Positions 34,989-43,769 of a stretch of 64,000 nt of DNA are shown in pieces. The notes under the pieces are model-generated. The model was not told the origin of the DNA. It searched no databases and saw nothing but the letters and a program-made list of their open reading frames with translations. Position 1 is the stretch's first letter. Every line of letters begins with the position of its first letter. Source of the stretch: Paenibacillus endoradicis (lineage in GTDB: Bacteria > Bacillota > Bacilli > Paenibacillales > Paenibacillaceae); assembly GCF_024721975.1 (NCBI RefSeq), contig NZ_JANQBB010000008.1, forward strand, positions 124,001 to 188,000, written 5' to 3'. The translations under genes were made by a program, and so were the position numbers.

Positions 34989-35017
34989 TTAAAATCAATT
35001 GAAAGCGTTATTATACG
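34989..35017 (+). promoter_or_regulatory. Candidate promoter of pxpABC with a cre-like site
   Basis: TTAAAA (34989-34994), 17-bp spacer, TATACG (35012-35017). Between them TGAAAGCGTTATTA (35000-35013) fits the CcpA cre consensus TGWAANCGNTNWCA at all but one position. Carbon catabolite control is inferred. Confidence 0.38.
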
Positions 35018-35073
35018 AATAACAATGTATCTATTTCAACTTGGAAAATTAAACATTAAGGTAAGGTGAAGAA

Positions 35074-35835
35074 ATGTACAAGGTAGATTTAAACTGTGAT
35101 ATGGGCGAAAACTTTGGCATATATAATTTAGGACAAGACGAAGAATTAATGAAATATATTACGTCAACAAATATCGCATGTGGGTATCATGCTGGAGATC
35201 CAATGACAATGCGCAAAACGGTAAAGTTAGCGCTTCAATATGGGGTAGCGATCGGTGCCCATCCAGGTTTACCAGATATGGCTGGTTTTGGTCGACGTAT
35301 CATGGATATAAGTGCGGAAGAAATATATGGACTAGTATTATACCAGATTGGAGCTTTGCAGGCATTTGCAAAAGCTGAAGGAACTTCAATTACTCATGTG
35401 AAGCCTCATGGGGCATTATATCAGATGGCTAATCAGAATACAGCTATTGCTGAGGCCATCGCTGAAGCAGTATACCGTATTGACGGAGATGTATACTTAG
35501 TTGGTCAATCTAGCAGTAAACTTGTTAAAGCAGGTGCAAGAGCCGGTCTTCGTACTTTAAATGAAGTTTTCGCTGATCGTAATTATGAGATGGACGGTTC
35601 TTTGACACCAAGATCGCATGAACAAGCTCTAATTTTACAGTCTAAATACTCTACAGAGCGTGTCATTCGTATGGTGCGTGAACATAAAGTAGAGAGTAGA
35701 ACGGGTGAAGAGATGAATATGCGTGCAGATACAATCTGTGTACATGGTGACTCTCCGGATGCTTTAGAACATGTGATTCAACTATCGCAAGCGTTATTGG
35801 AAGCAGGAATTGAGGTCGTTCATCCTGTATCATGA
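35074..35835 (+). CDS. pxpA: 5-oxoprolinase subunit PxpA (LamB/YcsF family)
   Basis: Catalytic partner in the PxpABC complex that hydrolyses 5-oxoproline (pyroglutamate) to glutamate using ATP; a cytoplasmic damage-repair and recycling reaction. 253 residues. Family motifs: VDLNCDMGENFG at the start, NIACGYHAGDP and GAHPGLPD, HVKPHGALY in the middle, and the CVHGDSPDA near the end. AAGGTGAAG precedes the ATG. First gene of a three-gene operon, 27 bases before pxpB. Confidence 0.95.
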   Translation: MYKVDLNCDMGENFGIYNLGQDEELMKYITSTNIACGYHAGDPMTMRKTVKLALQYGVAIGAHPGLPDMAGFGRRIMDISAEEIYGLVLYQIGALQAFAKAEGTSITHVKPHGALYQMANQNTAIAEAIAEAVYRIDGDVYLVGQSSSKLVKAGARAGLRTLNEVFADRNYEMDGSLTPRSHEQALILQSKYSTERVIRMVREHKVESRTGEEMNMRADTICVHGDSPDALEHVIQLSQALLEAGIEVVHPVS

Positions 35836-35862
35836 CATTGTTAGGATGAGAGGGGCTTATAT

Positions 35863-36591
35863 ATGGAATATTCACTTTTGCCTTTAGGTGAGAAGGCAGT
35901 CATTATTCGGTTAGGGCATGAAATTAATGAACAAACGCATTATAAAGTTATGAGTTTATTGCAATATTTAGAGGGTGAATCGTTACATGCTGTCATCGAA
36001 TATGTACCTGCCTATTGCTCAATAACTATTCATTATAATCCAATAATTATGAAAATAACTAGCCTGAGCAATGTATCTATCTCTCGAGCAATGCAAAGAC
36101 AATTAGAACACTATATCGAGCTATTTGACACTAGAGAGAGTGAAGCTAACTTGTCGGAACATAGAGTTATTGAAATTCCTGTTTGCTATGGTGGTACCTA
36201 TGGTCCTGATCTATCCGAAGTCGCCAGATATAACGATATGACAATGGATGATGTTGTACAAATACATTCTGGGAAATCATATCTAGTACATATGCTAGGT
36301 TTTGCACCTGGCTTTCCGTATTTAGGTGGAATGGACAAACGTATTGCTACACCACGTAAGGCAATTCCAAGTACTCGTATTATTGAAGGTAGCGTCGGAA
36401 TTGCTGGAGAACAGACTGGGATTTATCCAGTTGCTACACCAGGTGGATGGCGAATTATAGGTCGTACGCCATTAAGGATGTTCAACCCGTTAGATAAAGT
36501 ACCAACTCTGGTTCAGGCCGGAGATTGGATCAAATTCATACCAATTACGGTAGAACAATTTCGGCAAATAAGTACATCACAATGGACTTGA
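35863..36591 (+). CDS. pxpB: 5-oxoprolinase subunit PxpB (KipI-like)
   Basis: Subunit of 5-oxoprolinase in the CT_C_D family, 242 residues. Motifs: the YGGTYGPDL block, then MLGFAPGFPYLGGMD and the GSVGIAGEQTGIYP stretch ending in TPGGWRIIGRTP. In B. subtilis the orthologue KipI also inhibits the sporulation kinase KinA; whether it does so here cannot be told. GAGGGG precedes the ATG. Followed 33 bases later by pxpC. Confidence 0.93.
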   Translation: MEYSLLPLGEKAVIIRLGHEINEQTHYKVMSLLQYLEGESLHAVIEYVPAYCSITIHYNPIIMKITSLSNVSISRAMQRQLEHYIELFDTRESEANLSEHRVIEIPVCYGGTYGPDLSEVARYNDMTMDDVVQIHSGKSYLVHMLGFAPGFPYLGGMDKRIATPRKAIPSTRIIEGSVGIAGEQTGIYPVATPGGWRIIGRTPLRMFNPLDKVPTLVQAGDWIKFIPITVEQFRQISTSQWT

Positions 36592-36624
36592 ACAATGATT
36601 ATAATTAGAAAGGAGGCGCGGTAA

Positions 36625-37617
36625 GTGGGTATTGAAGTCATTAGAGCAGGTATGCTTACTACAATTCAAGATTTGGGTAGATATGGGTATCAAAAGTTTG
36701 GACTCAATATTAATGGGGCGATGGATGAAGGCGCAGCAAGAGTCGCTAACATTTTAGTTGGGAATGAAGAGCATAATGCCGTTCTAGAACTTACGTTGAC
36801 AGGTACTACATTAAAGATGACCTCTGATCATCTTATCGCTATATGCGGTGGAGATATGTCAGCAACTATGAATGGTCAATCGATACCGATGTGGCAGCCT
36901 TTCATTGTAAACAAAGATGCTTTAATTAGTTTTGGTCACTATAAAAGTGGTTGTAGAGTTTACATAGCTATTGCAGGTGGAATTAAGATACCAGCCGTCC
37001 TTGGTAGTTATAGTACGAATATGCGAGCTAATATTGGTGGCTATGAAGGTAGAGCTTTATGTAATGGAGATATTGTTGAGGTTCGTGAACTGCTTAACAA
37101 TTCTTGTTCTTTTGGTTTGTGGAAGAAGCTTCAGGCGATAGATTCGATAGTATTTAGCGCACAGCAATTTGCTATAGCACATGAAGACATTGTGCCGATA
37201 AGGTTTATTTCAGGGCCTGAATATGATCTGTTAGATGAAGGGAATAAGCGGACATTCACGGAGTCCAAATGGGTAATTGATTCTCAATCTGATAGAATGG
37301 GATATCGATTGCAAGGTCCATCCTTAAACATGATACAAAAACAAGAATTAATATCTGAAGGTGTCGTTCATGGAACTGTACAATTACCGGCTAATGGACA
37401 ACCGATTGTACTACTTGCAGACCGTCAAACGACAGGTGGTTATCCACGTATTGCGGTTGTAGCAGCAGTTGATATTCCGATGTTTGGTCAGTTAAAACCA
37501 GGGAGTGCAATTACATTTGTAGCGGTAACCATTGAGGAGGCAGAACAACTTCTGTTTGAATCGGAGCAAGATATTAAGCGATTGAAGATCGCCATTCAAT
37601 TAAAGAGTAAACATTAA
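36625..37617 (+). CDS. pxpC: 5-oxoprolinase subunit PxpC (KipA-like, biotin-dependent-carboxylase-like domain)
   Basis: Third subunit of 5-oxoprolinase, CT_A_B family, 330 residues. Motifs: TTIQDLGRYGYQKFGLNING near the start, NAVLELTLTG, and DRQTTGGYPRIA near the end. GTG start, 8 bases after AAAGGAGG. Convergent with the phosphodiester glycosidase gene; only 17 bases separate them and no clear terminator is seen. Confidence 0.93.
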   Translation: MGIEVIRAGMLTTIQDLGRYGYQKFGLNINGAMDEGAARVANILVGNEEHNAVLELTLTGTTLKMTSDHLIAICGGDMSATMNGQSIPMWQPFIVNKDALISFGHYKSGCRVYIAIAGGIKIPAVLGSYSTNMRANIGGYEGRALCNGDIVEVRELLNNSCSFGLWKKLQAIDSIVFSAQQFAIAHEDIVPIRFISGPEYDLLDEGNKRTFTESKWVIDSQSDRMGYRLQGPSLNMIQKQELISEGVVHGTVQLPANGQPIVLLADRQTTGGYPRIAVVAAVDIPMFGQLKPGSAITFVAVTIEEAEQLLFESEQDIKRLKIAIQLKSKH

Positions 37618-37634
37618 TTGAACAGCAATCACAA

Positions 37635-38711
37635 TTATTTGAAAAATAAGAAATGTGTTGGTAGCCGTCTTAACGAGCCATCCGAAGGTTTATTAATGAT
37701 GCTCCCATTAAAGATAAGGGAAGAAGAACCACCACCATCTAAATTATAGGCATCAACTGCTCCATATCCTTTAAGTATAGTTTGAAGTTCAGTAAGTGTC
37801 GCACCTTTGCTACCATTTGTGTTATATCCATCGGTCACCATAATTAATAGTTGATCATCTTTATAGTTGGCGATAATCGTTCGAGGTGCCCGTGCCGGAT
37901 TAGTTTTCCACTTATTCGGAATAGTTTGTGATGAGCCATTTTTTAATAATACAGGTACGAAGGTCGCACCGAATGAAGGCTCTAATTTATCCAATTGCTC
38001 TTTTTTGCTAAATTTCCCACCGATAAGCTTATTTTTACTGTTCATACCAACAAAGAATAAATCGGCTTGACTCGCTTGAAACCCTTGAATATATTCTCCA
38101 TTCATAACCGTTGTTCCAAGTGGATAACGATCGCCCCCAGCATCAGCAAAGCCTCCTGCATTAATTGCTACTGCAGCACCATGTGTTTTAGCTGCGGTAA
38201 GAGTTGTCATCGTGTCGCCTAACTCATCTCCACCTAATACCATCTTCATTGCATCTGAACTTTTCAATTTCACCTTAACTACATAGGATTTGAAATTTTC
38301 CTGATTAATATAGAAGAGTTGCGCGCGTAGTTTATTCGTATCGATGGTAGCCGAAGGTTTACCAAGATGAGCTGTTATTTTGTTGTCGTAAATCGTTAGA
38401 GGTATTTGTTTACTAGCAGTAATTAATTTACTTACTGCACTTATTTCCTTATTCGTCTTCTCGTAAAGTTCATAGTTATCTTCAACATATTGAATGGTTT
38501 CATTCGCAAGATCAACATTTGCACCTAATTGATCATTGGCCATTACATATAGTTCTTCACGTTGGAGAGAAGTTTCTGATGTAATATCTTTAGGATTAAG
38601 GTCATCTTGTAAATTGATTTGCGTCGTAGTGAAAATCATCCATATAAACAGACCTATTATTGGTGCGGCTAAAAATACAAAAGTGCGGTTCATCCATTGT
38701 ACTGCATTCAT
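37635..38711 (-). CDS. Membrane-anchored phosphodiester glycosidase (NAGPA-like)
   Basis: 358 residues. N-terminal signal anchor at about residues 9-29, a helical linker, then the phosphodiester glycosidase (DUF2233/NAGPA) domain at about 165-357 with AAVAINAGGFAD, the RAPRTIIANY block and the closing VDAYNLDGGGSSSLIFNG. Family members remove GlcNAc from phosphodiesters or trim cell-surface polymers. Its ATG shares a base with the stop of the upstream gene (TAATG), so the pair is translationally coupled. Confidence 0.9.
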   Translation of the reverse strand: MNAVQWMNRTFVFLAAPIIGLFIWMIFTTTQINLQDDLNPKDITSETSLQREELYVMANDQLGANVDLANETIQYVEDNYELYEKTNKEISAVSKLITASKQIPLTIYDNKITAHLGKPSATIDTNKLRAQLFYINQENFKSYVVKVKLKSSDAMKMVLGGDELGDTMTTLTAAKTHGAAVAINAGGFADAGGDRYPLGTTVMNGEYIQGFQASQADLFFVGMNSKNKLIGGKFSKKEQLDKLEPSFGATFVPVLLKNGSSQTIPNKWKTNPARAPRTIIANYKDDQLLIMVTDGYNTNGSKGATLTELQTILKGYGAVDAYNLDGGGSSSLIFNGSIINKPSDGSLRRLPTHFLFFK

Positions 38712-39142
38712 TATTTCATTAGCTCCAAGCTTTTTTGTAGTTCATTAAGTTGAGTTTTCATCTCATTCAATTGGGTATACAACATATTACTATTATCTGT
38801 ACTAGAATCCGCATTGTCTTTTGTAAAGGTTAATAACTCATTAAGTTGTTCGATTTTGATCTGAAGATCGGATAATTGTGTAATATAGCTCGTTTCAAGT
38901 TTTGTTATTTGCTCATCGTAGCTAGTTTGAAGAGTTTTAATTTGTGTTGATGTTTGCTCTTCAATTTGCTCAGTTACGGTCTTTTTGAAATGTTCCATAT
39001 AGGAATGAGTGGCGTAAAAACCACCTAAAATTAATAGTAGCCATAACATGAAAAAATTAATAAATGCGAGTCGGAGTCTACGTTTTTTTTTGCTTTCCTT
39101 TCGTCTTACTACTGTCAAATCTTCTGTTTGTAATTCTGCCAT
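38711..39142 (-). CDS. Small membrane protein with coiled coil
   Basis: 143 residues. A basic patch (RRKESKKKRRLRL) precedes one membrane helix at about residues 26-46, then a Gln/Leu/Glu-rich coiled coil to the end outside the membrane. This is a bitopic layout like a cell-division or wall-assembly partner, but no family is recognised. Start at 39142 follows GAGGTGA; an upstream in-frame codon at 39193 lacks a ribosome site. Coupled to the glycosidase gene, so they probably work together at the membrane. Confidence 0.8.
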   Translation of the reverse strand: MAELQTEDLTVVRRKESKKKRRLRLAFINFFMLWLLLILGGFYATHSYMEHFKKTVTEQIEEQTSTQIKTLQTSYDEQITKLETSYITQLSDLQIKIEQLNELLTFTKDNADSSTDNSNMLYTQLNEMKTQLNELQKSLELMK

Positions 39143-39276
39143 TTCTATTTCACCTCGGTAATTAGACGTTAACAACATTAATAATTGTTGCAACGTTATT
39201 ACATTGTAACATTTTGAATTGCTTGATGGTGGTGTATAATGAAAAAAGTAAGAGGCATATAATGGAGGTTAAAGTC

Positions 39277-40224
39277 ATGAATCAATTAGCTACATTTGCA
39301 GGAGGCTGTTTCTGGTGTATGGTTACACCATTCGATCAAATTCCTGGTGTAATAAAAGTAACATCGGGCTATACAGGCGGTCATACGGAAAATCCTACGT
39401 ATGAAGAAGTATGCTCTGATACAACAGGTCATGTTGAAGCAGTTCAAATAGAATACGATCCATCGTTACTAAGCTACGAGAAATTGTTAGGTATGTACTG
39501 GCAACAAATTGACCCAACAGATATTGAAGGACAATTTAACGATAAGGGCCATTCTTATCGTACATTTATTTTCTATCATTCTGATGAGCAAAAAAGACTA
39601 GCTGAAGCTTCCAAGGCGGAATTAGCAGCTAGTGGACGATTTGATAAACCGATAGTAACGGAAATTGTTGAGGCTGATGATTTCTATGCTGCAGAAGAGC
39701 ATCATCAAGATTACTACAAGAAAAATCCATTCCGTTACAAAATGTATGCTAAAGGATCAGGCAGAGAGAGTTTTATTAAACATCATTGGACAATCAAAAA
39801 GAATGAGAATGAACTAAGAGCCCGTCTTACGCCAATACAGTATGAAGTAACGCAAAACAATGCGACTGAAGCTCCATTCCGTAATGAATTTTGGGATCAT
39901 CAAGGTGAAGGCATTTATGTTGATATAGTATCTGGCGAGCCATTGTTTAGCTCTAAAGATAAGTTTGATGCACATTGTGGTTGGCCAAGTTTTACGAAGC
40001 CACTTGAAAACCAGAATGTACTAGAAGAAGTTGATGTAACGCACGGTATGATTCGCACGGAGGTTCGTTCGAAGGAAGGCGATTCTCACTTAGGTCATGT
40101 ATTTGAAGATGGTCCAGATCCTACGGGGATGCGTTATTGTATTAATTCTGCTTCACTTCGGTTTATTCCGAAAGATCAATTAGAGGAAAATGGCTTCGGT
40201 CAATATATGAGTTTATTTCAGTAA
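39277..40224 (+). CDS. msrAB: Fused methionine sulfoxide reductase MsrA-MsrB
   Basis: Reduces both diastereomers of methionine sulfoxide in proteins. MsrA (about 1-155) has the catalytic GGCFWC with Cys11; MsrB (about 170-310) has [19 protein letters not shown] and catalytic Cys288 in RYCINSASL. The CxxC pairs that bind zinc in many MsrB proteins are absent. ATG at 39277 follows TGGAGG; earlier in-frame ATGs have no ribosome site. TATAAT at 39235-39240 may be its -10 box. Confidence 0.95.
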   Translation: MNQLATFAGGCFWCMVTPFDQIPGVIKVTSGYTGGHTENPTYEEVCSDTTGHVEAVQIEYDPSLLSYEKLLGMYWQQIDPTDIEGQFNDKGHSYRTFIFYHSDEQKRLAEASKAELAASGRFDKPIVTEIVEADDFYAAEEHHQDYYKKNPFRYKMYAKGSGRESFIKHHWTIKKNENELRARLTPIQYEVTQNNATEAPFRNEFWDHQGEGIYVDIVSGEPLFSSKDKFDAHCGWPSFTKPLENQNVLEEVDVTHGMIRTEVRSKEGDSHLGHVFEDGPDPTGMRYCINSASLRFIPKDQLEENGFGQYMSLFQ

Positions 40225-40354
40225 GGTTTAAGTGGCTAATTGGTTATCTAAAATAGAGGTGCCAATTGGCTACTTTTTGCTCTTGCTAACGTATAGATAG
40301 ATATCATTAAGAGCGTTAAATAAGATGATATCTTTGGAGAAAGGGTGAAATTGT

Positions 40355-40951
40355 ATGTCAGACCAATTTGAAAATAGTCCAATTGACCATTATGAGAAAA
40401 TAATTGAGGCTTTGCATGATCGTAGAACGATCGGTAGAGTGAAGAAGGACAATGTTCCAAAAGCCATTATTGAAAAATTAATTGAAGCCGCTACATGGGC
40501 ACCAAGTCATCATAATACTCAGCCATGGAGATTCGTAGTTATGACTGGCGAGGGTCGAGCGACGCTTGGCCAAGGTTATGCAGAAGTATTTACTGCAGTA
40601 ACAGGTGAGACGGATGAAGAGAAAAAGTCCAAGGAAGTTAAGAAAGCTTTTCGTTCTCCAGTAGTTATTACTGCTATTTGTTCTCCTTCAGAAGATCCTC
40701 GTGCGGTACTAGAAGAAGAGTTGGCTGCTACCCAAGCAGCAGTACAAAACTTATTGCTTGCTGCACATGCGTATGGCTTAGGTGCTATTTGGCGCTCAGG
40801 TGCACCGATGTATCATGAGGTTATGCACAAACATTTCGATTTGCGTGAAGATGAGTCGATTGTAGGTTTCATTTATATTGGCTATGCGGATATGGTACCA
40901 CCGTTAGCTTCGCGGAGACCGGCTAGTGAAGTTACACAGTGGCTAGAATAA
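40355..40951 (+). CDS. Nitroreductase-family flavoprotein
   Basis: FMN-dependent NAD(P)H oxidoreductase of 198 residues. FMN-binding blocks: RRTIGR at the start, WAPSHHNTQPWRFVVM, and the late GAIWRSGAP. Nearest named types are YdjA/YfhC-like small nitroreductases; the natural substrate is unknown. AAAGGGTG precedes the ATG. Its stop codon is followed after seven bases by the triple hairpin-repeat array. Confidence 0.88.
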   Translation: MSDQFENSPIDHYEKIIEALHDRRTIGRVKKDNVPKAIIEKLIEAATWAPSHHNTQPWRFVVMTGEGRATLGQGYAEVFTAVTGETDEEKKSKEVKKAFRSPVVITAICSPSEDPRAVLEEELAATQAAVQNLLLAAHAYGLGAIWRSGAPMYHEVMHKHFDLREDESIVGFIYIGYADMVPPLASRRPASEVTQWLE

Positions 40952-40958
40952 AGAGGTA

Positions 40959-41128
40959 GTTCAAAAAGCGGACTTTGATAACGATGCTTGGCTTTGTAGC
41001 ATATTCGACATCGAATATGAAGCGAACTTGGGAAGTCCGGTACGCATGTACCAACTACGTACATTTACGTTTCCTCCTTCCACAAGTAGCGCCTCATCTT
41101 CTCGATTCTGAAAGCCCGATATTTGAAC
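40959..41128 (+). repeat. Long-hairpin repeat, array 2 copy 1
   Basis: A 170-bp unit from GTTCAAAAAGCGG to CCCGATATTTGAAC. The outer arms pair, the inner GCGAACTTGGGAAG pairs imperfectly with CTTCCACAAGTAGCGC, and the tip is ATGTACcaactacGTACAT. Conserved blocks are TTCGACATCGAA and TCTTCTCGATTCTGA. Followed by a 17-bp spacer containing CCTCT/AGAGG. Confidence 0.88.
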
Positions 41129-41145
41129 CTCTATTTGAAGAGGTA

Positions 41146-41315
41146 GTTCAAAAAGCGGACTTTGATAACGATGCTTGGCTTTGTTACATATTCAACATCG
41201 AATATGAAGCGAACTTGGGAAGTCCGGGCCGCGTGTACCAAACACGTACACTTGCGCTTCCTCCTTCCTCAAGTAGCGCACCATCTTCTCGGTTCTGAAA
41301 GCCCGCATTTTGAAC
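41146..41315 (+). repeat. Long-hairpin repeat, array 2 copy 2
   Basis: Exactly 187 bp after copy 1 and close to identical. The tip changed to GTGTACcaaacacGTACAC, so both sides of the tip stem changed together. The outer arm reads CCCGCATTTTGAAC. Confidence 0.88.
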
Positions 41316-41332
41316 TTCTATTGAAAGAGGTA

Positions 41333-41502
41333 GTTCAAAAAGCGGACTTTGATAACGATGCTTGGCTTTGTAGCATATTCGACATCGAATATGAAGCGAA
41401 CTTGGGAAGTCCGGTACGCATGTACCAACTACGTACATTTACGTTTCCTCCTTCCACAAGTAGCGCCTCATCTTCTCGATTCTGAAAGCCCGCATTTTGA
41501 TC
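41333..41502 (+). repeat. Long-hairpin repeat, array 2 copy 3
   Basis: Again 187 bp on. It carries the ATGTAC tip and ends in TTTGATC, one change from the usual GAAC end. The interior is nearly the same as copy 1. Confidence 0.88.
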
Positions 41503-41519
41503 CTCTATCTGAAGAGGAA

Positions 41520-41542
41520 GTTCAATAAGCCTTCATTTGAAC
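41520..41542. repeat. Solo end-remnant of the hairpin family
   Basis: GTTCAAT-8nt-ATTTGAAC after a normal spacer, in the place where a fourth copy would begin. It mirrors the solo hairpin at 1392-1433. Confidence 0.65.
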
Positions 41543-41571
41543 CAACACTTGTAAAATAAATAAATACACAA

Positions 41572-41630
41572 AATAAGGCTGTTCGTGGAAGACGTCTGCA
41601 AGTGACGTCGTTCATGAACAGCCTTTTATT
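41572..41630. terminator. Bidirectional terminator between array 2 and sleL
   Basis: AATAAGGCTGTTC paired with GAACAGCCTTTTATT and an inner GACGTC / GACGTC stem. T-rich on both sides; it ends the sleL transcript on the minus strand. Confidence 0.82.
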
Positions 41631-41648
41631 GTAACGTTGCAAATACAT

Positions 41649-42938
41649 TTACTCCAGTTCAAGTTTAGTTACATTGAAATTTTCACTTAGAAGATACCAA
41701 TTTGTATCGGCAGTAATTCCTAGCTTCCAATAACTAACGCCTCTTAAGCCTTGTTGTTTGACAAGATTGAATTTGGCTTGTAGACTACGAGCATCCTCGA
41801 ACCAGACGACGTGTTCCTTTTTGTTTTCATCGTAAAATGAAAAATGAGGTGATTGTGCTGTGGAGTCATATTCGATGGCAGCTTTTTTCTCTCGTGCAAG
41901 TGTCGTAGCAGCTTCGGTACTTAATGCTTTAGCTCGTGAGACTCCTGATTCATAGGGTAATGTCCATTCATATCCATACAATGGAATTCCGAGCATAATT
42001 TTATTAGCTGGAATTTCGGTCAAAGCATAATTAATAACTTTAGAAACTTCGTTGAGCGGAGCGACTGCTCGCGGAGGTCCTCCCGTCCAACCCCATTCGT
42101 AAGTCATAATAATTACAAAATCGAGCACCTCACCATGAACTTTATAATCATGAGCTTCATATAACCTTCCTACTTGATCAGCACTTGTCTTAGGGGCTAC
42201 TGCAGAAGATACCAAATAGTTAAATTGATGTAGATGTTTCGTTATATCACGGAGAAATTGATTATATAATTCTCGATCCTCAGGAGGGATATATTCAAAA
42301 TCAATATTAAGTGCCTTAAAGTTACGATCCATCATCGTATTAGACACAGTTGTAATTAAATGAGTGTACGATTGTTGTGTATTGAGTACATGGGAAATAA
42401 GTTCGCCGCTAAATCCATGTTCTGAAATGTTTGAGATTACCATCATAGGAGTAACACCGTTTGCGATAGCTGTTTCTCGTAGTGCCTCATCATCAATATT
42501 AATTAGCGTCCCATCTTCTTGAATATGATAGCTAAATATGGCGAGATAGGTTAGTTCATTGGCATGCTCTTTAACTTCATTCTGTGCAACCTCATCGTAA
42601 CGCTCGATATATCCATTCACTTCTATCGTCGTTAATTGTGGAGCAGGAATTTTAATGATTTGTCCTGGCTTTATAAGGGCAGGGTTACTGATGTTATTGG
42701 CAGCTGCAAGTTCTTGTAGACTTAATCCATATTGCCTGGCAATTGCCCATAAAGATTCACCACGCGCAACTTTATGTGTTTTGCTAGTTGATGGGGTAGG
42801 AATAATTAATGCTTGACCAACTACAAGAGCATCACTTTCTCCTATATTATTAACTTCAATAATATGCTCAAGTGGCACGCCGTAAGTCCGTGCCAAATTC
42901 CACAATGAATCATTCCGTGCAACAGTATGTATTTGCAT
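41649..42938 (-). CDS. sleL: Spore-cortex glucosaminidase, LysM-LysM-GH18 (SleL/YaaH type)
   Basis: 429 residues, the same size as B. subtilis YaaH/SleL. Two LysM peptidoglycan-binding modules at residues 2-47 and 53-97, then a GH18 barrel with catalytic Glu215 in LNIDFEY (Asp213 as assisting residue). There is no signal peptide, as expected for a protein made in the mother cell and laid down in the spore. It cleaves muramic-delta-lactam-containing cortex peptidoglycan during germination. AGGAGGG lies 6 bases before the ATG. Fits the germination operon at the right end of the window functionally. Confidence 0.92.
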   Translation of the reverse strand: MQIHTVARNDSLWNLARTYGVPLEHIIEVNNIGESDALVVGQALIIPTPSTSKTHKVARGESLWAIARQYGLSLQELAAANNISNPALIKPGQIIKIPAPQLTTIEVNGYIERYDEVAQNEVKEHANELTYLAIFSYHIQEDGTLINIDDEALRETAIANGVTPMMVISNISEHGFSGELISHVLNTQQSYTHLITTVSNTMMDRNFKALNIDFEYIPPEDRELYNQFLRDITKHLHQFNYLVSSAVAPKTSADQVGRLYEAHDYKVHGEVLDFVIIMTYEWGWTGGPPRAVAPLNEVSKVINYALTEIPANKIMLGIPLYGYEWTLPYESGVSRAKALSTEAATTLAREKKAAIEYDSTAQSPHFSFYDENKKEHVVWFEDARSLQAKFNLVKQQGLRGVSYWKLGITADTNWYLLSENFNVTKLELE

Positions 42939-43044
42939 GTCTTCCCTCCTAAAACTTTTTATTTACATCTGAATATACTTCTTGTTATAAAAAGTAACTT
43001 CGAAAGCAATAGTTTAACTTTTTATTTATTAACCCATATATGCG

Positions 43045-43290
43045 ATAGCGGATAGAACTCGTGATCAATCCCACATATGCTACAGCGGAGAGAACTAATC
43101 GCTAGTGGAAAAGCGATAGCGGTCGTTTTTGTCCTCGGATTTATACCACTATTGTTTATCCCAATAAATCCGAGGCCAACGGCGATTGTAACAGCGATTA
43201 GTTCTCGAAGCGTTGCTATAACAACGGTGATTGTAACAGCGATTAGTTCGGGAGCGTTGCCATCGCGACGGCGATTGGTTCTCGGATCGT
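43045..43290. repeat. Composite direct/inverted repeat region before the purine operon
   Basis: Gene-free and more GC-rich than its surroundings. CCTCGGATTTAT (43133-43144) pairs with 43164-43175, and GAGAACTAATCGCT (43090-43103) pairs with 43193-43206, making one large hairpin. The right side repeats a roughly 45-bp unit about two and a half times (GGCGATTGTAACAGCGATTA at 43181, GGTGATTGTAACAGCGATTA at 43226, shortened at 43270). The left side has a degenerate direct repeat around CATATATGCGATAGCGGA / CATATGCTACAGCGGA. It resembles a palindromic mobile repeat, unrelated to the 187-bp family. Confidence 0.75.
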
Positions 43291-43461
43291 TGGCCATTAT
43301 ACTCATATATATTCATAGAAAATTGTCTATATTATAAGAAATCGAAATATTTGTAGTCTATGTATGTTCATTCGTTTTATAGATTACATTTCATGTTAGT
43401 TATTAGTGAACTTAAGTGAAAATAGTCGATATTTAGGTGTTAACATTTGAGTTTATGTTAG

Positions 43462-43505
43462 AAAAGCGAACTATAAGAAATGATTAATGATTAATGTTCG
43501 TATTT
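43462..43505. promoter_or_regulatory. Inverted PurBox pair upstream of purE
   Basis: AAAAGCGAACTAT (43462-43474) and AATGTTCGTATTT (43493-43505), each one base away from the B. subtilis PurR box consensus as I recall it, inverted and 18 bases apart, ending 2 bases before the -35. Confidence 0.65.
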
Positions 43506-43507
43506 TG

Positions 43508-43536
43508 TTGACAGTACTCATAGAGTTAGATAAACT
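43508..43536 (+). promoter_or_regulatory. SigA-type promoter of the purine operon
   Basis: TTGACA (43508-43513), 17-bp spacer, TAAACT (43531-43536). Transcription would start near 43543, giving a leader of almost 490 nt. Confidence 0.62.
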
Positions 43537-43656
43537 ATAAGTGCGTGTTCAAAAATCCAGATTTTCAACACCGCGAAGGTGAACTGAAAGTAGGGTCTAA
43601 GTCATTAAATAACTTAATAGAACAATCTAAATAATTATTGGGAAATATGTATATAT

Positions 43657-43722
43657 CTCGTATATGTTTGAGGGAATGGCTCAAACGTCTCTACCCAGAA
43701 CCAACACTTTCTGGACTACGGG
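43657..43722 (+). ncRNA. Purine (guanine-type) riboswitch aptamer of the pur operon
   Basis: P1 CUCGU pairs with ACGGG. P2 GUUUGAG / CUCAAAC has the loop GGAAUGG; J2/3 reads GUCUCUACC; P3 CCAGAA / UUCUGG; J3/1 GACUACG with the ligand-pairing C. The P3 loop is CCAACACU instead of the usual CCGUAAA, keeping the CC that pairs with the GG of loop 2. B. subtilis also has a purine riboswitch before purE. Confidence 0.85.
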
Positions 43723-43769
43723 CTTAATGATGCGATTGAATGAGATGGTGAAGACATTAATTCTTACAC

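Noticed and set aside
40975..41485. Two 107-codon forward frames and an 84-codon reverse frame in array 2
   Set aside because: They are the same repeat read in shifted frames (187 is not a multiple of three); no ribosome sites, and they end wherever the repeat phase brings a stop.
40959..41511. CRISPR array
   Set aside because: The period is 187 bp with long near-identical units and short constant spacers, the reverse of a CRISPR layout, and no cas genes are present.
43022..43337. 86- and 94-codon overlapping frames on both strands
   Set aside because: They come from the repeat region; sequences are Ile/Val/Ala/Arg-rich echoes of the 45-bp unit without ribosome sites.
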